From Nothopassalora personata (Eukaryota; Ascomycota; Dothideomycetes; Mycosphaerellales; Mycosphaerellaceae): a stretch of 64,000 nucleotides of DNA. A program made the position numbers and the translations under genes. Positions within the stretch are counted from its first letter, which is position 1, and the number at the start of each line of letters is the position of its first letter. The stretch is from NCBI GenBank assembly GCA_033816765.1, contig CM066292.1, positions 5,637,419 to 5,701,418 of the forward strand, read 5' to 3'. Below, piece after piece: positions 58,539 to 64,000 of the stretch. The notes beneath the pieces are model-generated. The model made no database searches and was not told where the DNA came from. It worked only from the letters and a program-made list of their open reading frames with translations.

Positions 58539-59051
58539 TGCAATATTCCGCGCCATGCTGCCGGGGGTGGGTCCGTGGATTAGCCGTCCCGCGTTCCTCA
58601 TAGTAAACACGCGTAGAACCTGGGAATAGCGATATTCTGTCCCAATCTCATGAATATTATCGTGTCGTTGATATAACCTCGTCGTCGCCAGTCCCAGGTG
58701 TTGTTTGCCTCACATGGCGGCAGGCTCCAAGCGTCGTAGCAGCACTGCTGGGCCATCTTCGAGACCAGCCAAACGCGTTCGACAGCCACCTCGTCCAAAG
58801 CCTTATGATAACACACTCCAAGCTCTTGAGCGAATAGTCGTTGGATCTCGTTCTGCTGCCATTGCGGCAACCTAGCAGGCATAGATAACGCCAACAACAC
58901 CTGGGACTGGCGACAGTAACGATATAACGACGACACGACGATATAGCGATGATAAAGTACTGGATTCCCGGGTTCTACAGCAAGATACTATGGGGCTTGG
59001 CAGGACGGTGATACCGCGGCTATGCGGCCCAGCATGGCGCGGAATATTGCA
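58539..59051. mobile_element. 513-bp foldback/MITE-like element, unmutated
   Basis: Termini TGCAATATTCCGCGCC and its reverse complement are flanked by TA on both sides (58537-58538, 59052-59053). Inverted similarity extends about 190 bp inward in patches, for example CGCCAGTCCCAGGTGTTGTT on both arms. Composition is normal, unlike the RIP-mutated Gypsy-5 around it, so it arrived after that mutation. A non-autonomous TA-targeting element is likely. Confidence 0.85.
58714..58875 (+). CDS. small basic ORF in the foldback element, 53 aa
   Basis: ATG 58714 to TAG 58873-58875 within the unique centre of the foldback element. The peptide is basic and Pro/Ser rich with a nuclear-localisation-like KRVRQPPRPK, then an amphipathic segment (TLQALERIVV). 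It may be the N-terminal relic of a transposase or chance. The longer minus-strand open frame (58598-58936) has no ATG start. Confidence 0.3.
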   Translation: MAAGSKRRSSTAGPSSRPAKRVRQPPRPKPYDNTLQALERIVVGSRSAAIAAT

Positions 59052-59183
59052 TAGCGTAATAATACTAGAGATTTTAGTATCTAGAGTAAGTTGTTAACGG
59101 CGTTTATAGAAGGAAGAAGACATAGTTAACTATTACTATAAGAGATAATAACGGCTTATAAAGCTTCGGGACAAAGCTAGGCT

Positions 59184-59196
59184 AAAAAGGGGATAG
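59184..59196 (+). other. Gypsy-5 polypurine tract
   Basis: AAAAAGGGGATAG directly precedes the right LTR. Confidence 0.8.
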
Positions 59197-59602
59197 TATT
59201 ACGGAATAATTCCTATAGATCCTAGAATTATAATAACGAAACGAGCACGTAACTTATCCTACCTAAGCGCCTAGACTTAGGGCGATTAGACTACTTAGAC
59301 TTAGACTAATTAGACTGCTTATACTTAGAATAATTAGACTAATTACTAGAATCTACGAATCTCCTTTATATTTAGAAACGCTAAGAATCCCTTATAGTTT
59401 CGATGCGTTTAACTTACTATTTAATATTACTATTTAGAATATACTAAAACCTAACCTCTACTACATTATTTCTTAAGTCTTTATAAGACTACGACAACTA
59501 CTACTTTATTACTCTCCCTCGACTTCCTATTAGCCCGAGAACAAACCCGATTAAGCTTATCTTCTTAACTTGTAATATTATTAGGTTATACTAAACCTAA
59601 TA
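59197..59602 (+). repeat. Gypsy-5 right LTR
   Basis: Starts TATTACGGAATAATTCC; 406 bp, 26 bp longer than the left LTR because of an extra ACTTAGACTTAGACTAATT segment. Confidence 0.9.
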
Positions 59603-62600
59603 TAGCCGCCCTAAAAGAGTTAGAAGACGCTTAACGATAATTAATACCTATAGTATTACTACCTACCTAAGATAATACGCCTATAGAAGACCTAATTAGG
59701 TAGCTACTATAGACATTAAACACCGCTATAGTTACGCTATGGGCTAGTAGAGACCGTTAGGACCTAGAGGTTAGAACCCGCTAATATAGGGTAGTAGAGT
59801 AGAGACTTTTTACGACTACTTCCTAAGAATAAAGAGCGCTTTTAGGGCACGATCCGTCCTAAAACTAACTCTCTCTAATAAGTTCTATTAGGACGTAGTT
59901 AACAATACCCTACTAGCTAGTTAGTATACTAGGATACAACATTTCCAGGAGAAAGAAGACGGTAAATATAGGAAGGACTACGTTACCTTCTTTATATAGC
60001 TAGAGAAGGTTTTTAGGGATAGTAACGAGCGCGCTAAGGCCCTCGAGCAACTTACTAAGATTAGACACGTAAATAGCTAACCTTAGCGTAATTACTAGAT
60101 AAAATTTAACGGGCTCCTACTAAGTACCGGCCGGGATTAATTTTTCTATTAACATACTATATAAGTCCTAGACTATTTAATACGTGTAGATTACTCTACT
60201 AAATTTTAAAATAAGAGGAAAAGCCCTACGGCTAAGCAAAACCTCTTAAGAGTAGAAATAGTTCGTTCTTCGAGACTTTACCGAGGCCTTCTCGCCTTAC
60301 GAGTACTAACGAAGGCTCGTACTCCTTTAGAGCCGTAAAGATCGGACGAACTTCGTAGTAGACTAGTCTAATAACGCTTAGATTAGATACTTACGTAATA
60401 TAATATCTTCCTAAATTACGTACGAATATATACGGCGGCTATACTAAAAATAGAGGACTACTTTAAGTTTATCGAGGAGGTAGAGAGGATTATAACTAAC
60501 CTCGAGGATAGAAACTAGTTTAAGGTAGCCTATAAGAAGTAGAAGGAAAATAATAGAGACTCTAGCGCGACTATTATAGTTACTACTCGCTCTTTCGTAG
60601 GACCTACTATAATATAGGTTAATACTAACGGCAATACCGTTATAGTACCGACCTAAACTAGCGGGGGCCGCTCTAGAAGTTGTAGAGACGGGAAGGAGAA
60701 TAAGGGGAATTAGAGAGTAAAATAGGTTAATATTACTAAAAGAGACTAACGACGCTATAAATAGCTTAATTTCCGCTACGGAGTAAGCAGGTACCGAGTA
60801 AAGGAGTGCCTATACGCCGTAGTAGTTAACCCTACTAAGATTAATATAACGTACGTTAAACCGATCCTAGAGAGTAATAGTTTTAAGTTAGATCCCGAAG
60901 ATATAGGAAAAGACTAGCTCCTAGGTAAAAGCTAGTATTAGGAGATAAAGAAGCACTAGTAAAAAGGTAGAATATAGTTAAGAGTTCTATAAATAGAAAC
61001 TTTAAATATACTAACGTAGTCCTAAATAAAAGTTATAGAATATTTACCCTTATTATTTAAGGATATATATACTATACTATAAATAATAGAGACCTAGTAA
61101 AAGGCCTCGGTTTTACGTATATTAGTAAAAAGAGCCGTAAGGCTACGGGATTTTCGAAGGTAATACAAAACTCGATTAAAGGAGTAGTTACCTTCTATAT
61201 AGAAATAGCTAGGATCCGCTAGGTTATATACTCTTATATTATACCTAATCTAGATTTCCTAATAATCCTAGGGAACCTATAGAAGACGTATAATTAGATC
61301 CGTATAGTGCTAGAAAAGCGCCGGTACTACTATAGCTTAGTAAAGAAATAGGTACCTAAAGGGCGTAACTATAAAGAACGTAAAGCGGGTAAGCGCTTTA
61401 CTACGATTACCGTAGCTACCGTAGAGTATATTAAGAAAGCCCTTAGTAAGAAGGAGCTACCTACCCGGGAGGAGCTTAAGAAAACACTACCTCCGGAACT
61501 TTAGGATATACTTCCCCTATTTTCTACTTAGGAAGTAGATAGGCTAGTTCCGTACCGTATTAACCTAGATTATAAGATCGAGATCCGGATAAAACTAGAC
61601 GGGAGCTAGGAGCTATTACCCTAGGGATTACTATATAGTATATCGAAAGAAAAGCTACTTATTCTACGTAAGTTACTAATAGAATTATAGCGTAAGGGTT
61701 ATATCCGCCTATCTACCTTAGAAGCGGCGGCCCCCGTCCTATTTATAAAGAAGCCCGGAGGTAATCTTAGATTCTACTACGCCTATAGAGTACTAAACAT
61801 AATTACTAAGTAGGATTGTTACCCGCTCCCTTTAATTCCGGAGACTATTTAAAACCTAATAGGGGCTAAATAGATTACTAAGGTTAACGTAGTAGCCGCG
61901 TTCTATTACCTTCGGATAGCGCGTAGCGAAGAGTATAAAACGTCGTTCTAAACTAGGTTCGGGCTATAGGAGTAGTTAGTATATCTATTCGGTTTATCTA
62001 GCGCCCCGGTAATATTCTAGCGATATATTAATAGTTTACTACGGGACTATCTAGATAACTTTACCTTAGCTTATACTAATAATGTCGTAATTTACTTAGA
62101 CGGGATAAAAGAGGACTATTTCTAGAAGGTTCGCGTTATTCTCTAAAAGCTTTAGGACGGAGGCCTTTTTCTAGACCTAGGGAAATATAAGTTTACCTAG
62201 AAGAAGGTTAAGTACCTTAGGTTTATTATATACGCCGACGGAATAGGAATAGAACCTGACCTAGAAAATATATTAGCCGTAGAAGATTAGAAGATACTAG
62301 CTACCTATAAAGAGGTCCGCCGGTTCCTAGGATTCGTAAATTACTACCGGATGTTTATCCTAAACTACTCTAAGTTAGCCGAGCCTTTAACGTCGTTAAC
62401 CAGTAAGAATATAGCGTTCTCGTAGGGAAAGTGTTAGGAAGGAGCATTTTAGACCCTAAAGGATAAGTACTATAAGGTACTAGTTCTTACTTACTAGGAT
62501 CTAGAGCTTCCTACCTTTTTAGAGACGGACTATAGTAGATTCGCGCTAGGAGGCGCTCTCCTATAGGAAAACGAGAGGGTTATAAAACTAGTAGGATTCT

Positions 62601-62796
62601 ACTTAAAGAAGCTAAATAAGGCTAAGATTAACTATAACATTTATAATAAGGCGATACTTATAGTAGTCTTATACCTAAAGAGATAGGCTCCCGAGTTAAA
62701 ATCGTATAGTCTCTTTATAATCTAGATAGACTATAAGAACCTAGAATACTTTATAACGAAAAGGGAGCTATTGGAGAGGTAAATTAGATAGGTAGA
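59603..62796 (+). pseudogene. Gypsy-6 (second Gypsy-3-family copy): gag, protease, RT, RNase H
   Basis: Collinear with 45442-47080 for gag and protease, then continues into RT ([13 protein letters not shown] near 61.73 kb; YTNNVVIYLD at the YxDD site near 62.09 kb, Asp now Asn) and RNase H (ALGGALL near 62.55 kb). It stops near 62796 without integrase or a recognisable LTR, so it is truncated at both ends. It contains a 230-bp insert at about 60131-60360. Confidence 0.8.
60131..60360. mobile_element. 230-bp insert in the Gypsy-6 gag
   Basis: Absent from the collinear Gypsy-3 copy, where GGGCTCCTACTAAGTAC is followed within 10 bp by GACTAGTCTAATAACG. About 75 bp (60163-60235) resembles 44085-44160. 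Identity unknown; a SINE, MITE or LTR fragment. Confidence 0.5.
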
Positions 62797-63810
62797 TATA
62801 AGGACCGTAAGGCTATAAGGAGATATCGTAATATATAGTACGCCTACGATCTTCTAATCGTAGATAAACTAAAGCTTGCTTTCTTCTATAGACGCTATAC
62901 GCGTCTCCTAGTATACGTATACGCGTTACGTACGGTATACTAAGCCGGGTATAGCCGCATTATATATAAGGGTTAGCTATAGGCTACCCTTATAACTACC
63001 TCCCCTTCTAGGATAAGCTACCCTTAGCTCGCGGCTTTAGGAGGTTTCTATATAAGTAATCTATCTACTTCTCGTAGATTCCGTTACTATACGACCCGCC
63101 TACGGGTCTCGTACGTGTTATTATCGGGGTATAGGTAGGTATAAAGTTATAGTTACTAGGTTAACTAACTCGAGGGTTTAAGAAGCGTACCCTCTCCCTC
63201 CCTTTCCTTCTTTTCCCTTATACTACCTTCTCGTAGCGTACTATACCCGTACTACTAGCGATCTACTAGCTCCTCGCTAGCGACTATCTAGCGACCCGCT
63301 AGTACTACTATAGCTTTAGAGGAAGCTATCTAAGACTAGCTCCGCTAGGAGGCCCTTATAGGGGACCTATTAGCACTACTAACACTATTACTAGTACTAC
63401 TAGTATAGATGTCTAGCGCGCTCGGCGTACTAGATACGCTAGCGAAGCGTAAGTTTAGCGTACTAGAGCCGTAGACCCCTAAGTCCTTACTAGCTAGGCG
63501 CCTAGGTATAGACATTAAGATATATATATATTATCTCCTATACTTCGTAACTAGTAAGTATTTGCTACGCTCTTCGCTTACGATACGCTTACTAATAGTG
63601 TAATAGACGAGTAGGATACGTATAATAGTATTACTACCGGCGAGTTACTTAAGAAGTATAGGCGCTATAGAGACATTAGGTACCCCTACGTTAGTAATAC
63701 TAGCGTCGCTATCGCGTAGCTAGTAGCTCGCCTACGCGCGCCGCTCGCGCTTAGCGCGATAAGCTTATCTAGGGACTTAGTAACCCTATTACTAAGTAGG
63801 AGTAGGATGG
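62797..63810 (+). other. subtelomeric sequence with a possible mutated ORF
   Basis: RIP-mutated, about 1 kb. From about 63240 the plus strand can be read as Leu/Arg/Ser-rich coding sequence interrupted only by TAG/TAA, running into the telomere. No helicase motif of the telomere-linked type is visible. May be the cut end of another transposon. Confidence 0.35.
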
Positions 63811-64000
63811 TTAGGGTTAGGGTTAGGGTTAGGGTTAGGGTTAGGGTTAGGGTTAGGGTTAGGGTTAGGGTTAGGGTTAGGGTTAGGGTTAGGGTTAGGG
63901 TTAGGGTTAGGGTTAGGGTTAGGGTTAGGGTTAGGGTTAGGGTTAGGGTTAGGGTTAGGGTTAGGGTTAGGGTTAGGGTTAGGGTTAGGGTTAGGGTTAG
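63811..64000 (+). repeat. telomere (TTAGGG)n
   Basis: 190 bp of perfect TTAGGG, 31 full units plus TTAG, to the last base. The G-rich strand runs 5'->3' outward, the correct orientation for a chromosome end rather than an internal telomere-like repeat. Confidence 0.98.

Larger units (their letters stand above)
58041..59100 (-). pseudogene. antisense ORF of Gypsy-5, degraded zinc cluster plus coiled coil
   Basis: A minus-strand frame in the same place and orientation as the antisense ORF of Gypsy-4, interrupted by the foldback element at 58539-59051. The N-terminal block has Y-x2-C, then Y-x8-C-x2-Y-x7-Y spacing. Each Tyr is TAT/TAC and would be Cys before a G->A change, giving a six-Cys cluster with a longer first loop. 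A strongly charged coiled-coil stretch follows (LRDSCNKLKLELKRIKEEEV and onward). The sequence differs from the Gypsy-4 ORF but the layout is the same. Start unresolved. Confidence 0.5.
53985..59602 (+). mobile_element. Gypsy-5, 5'-deleted relative of Gypsy-4
   Basis: LTRs lie at 53985-54364 (380 bp) and 59197-59602 (406 bp). After the left LTR the sequence jumps straight to the equivalent of 49374 in Gypsy-4, so gag is missing. Pol, a tRNA-like sequence, an ORF on the minus strand and a polypurine tract follow. The flanks do not match (AAACT versus TAGCC) and come from different parts of the Gypsy-3 family, so this is a recombinant rather than a simple insertion. It is more heavily mutated than Gypsy-4. 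Confidence 0.85.

Noticed and set aside
58598..58936. 112-aa minus-strand frame in the foldback element
   Set aside because: It begins at GTG with no ATG and runs through the inverted-repeat arms, so it is probably incidental.
2127..62796. Alternative genetic code with TAG/TAA read as Gln
   Set aside because: The same transitions also change catalytic Asp to Asn, Cys to Tyr and LTR bases, while host genes use TAG/TAA as stops. RIP-type mutation explains it.
62797..63810. Telomere-linked RecQ helicase gene
   Set aside because: No Walker A, DEAH or other helicase motif could be read in any frame on either strand, even ignoring TAG/TAA.

Overview
The window is the end of a chromosome of a filamentous ascomycete (Pezizomycotina; Dothideomycetes is a guess). 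It finishes in about 31.7 uninterrupted TTAGGG units running 5'->3' to the last base. The few intact genes have short GT-AG introns and CT-rich leaders. About 56 kb of transposons show the transition signature of repeat-induced point mutation (RIP): CpA/TpG has become TpA and CpG is kept. Most apparent stops are therefore TAG/TAA replacing Gln or Trp codons, and most long open frames in the transposon DNA are shadows.

Layout. Three islands of normal composition (1-1342, 20519-24399, 31483-33706) are probably one ancestral locus of about 7.4 kb, split by transposons. They hold a hypothetical ORF (502-978), a small single-pass membrane protein (22288-22695), two tandem small paralogues sharing FMGLxTRP (23200-23466 and about 23941-24276), and a secreted GH28 pectinase gene (31627-33116, minus) with a damaged 3' end. 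The first interruption (1343-20518) is a minus-strand Copia element with identical CTACG target duplications, itself split by an 11.9-kb minus-strand Gypsy element (2127-14021). The second (24400-31482) is a Fot1/pogo element whose right end received a 4.9-kb TIR transposon (26500-31425). The third (33707-42725) is another pogo-like element split by a second Copia (34230-41409; TAAAG duplications).

From 43.3 kb to the telomere are a truncated Copia remnant, a Gypsy gag-protease remnant interrupted by a complete chromodomain Gypsy (47081-53959; CGCGG duplications), a related 5'-deleted Gypsy (53985-59602) carrying a recent unmutated foldback element (58539-59051), a second copy of the remnant family (59603-62796), about 1 kb of subtelomeric sequence and the telomere.

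Most interesting: three elements (two Gypsy relatives and the 4.9-kb TIR transposon) carry an ORF on the strand opposite to, and tail-to-tail with, the main polyprotein or transposase frame. Each has six Cys positions (some now Tyr by the RIP transition) spaced like a fungal Zn2Cys6 cluster, followed by charged or coiled-coil sequence. A different antisense ORF lies at the 3' end of the first Copia. The Gypsy at 2-14 kb has a third sense ORF of about 1,100 codons of unknown function and four copies of a long palindrome. These look like accessory genes of mobile elements, possibly DNA-binding regulators; function is inferred only.
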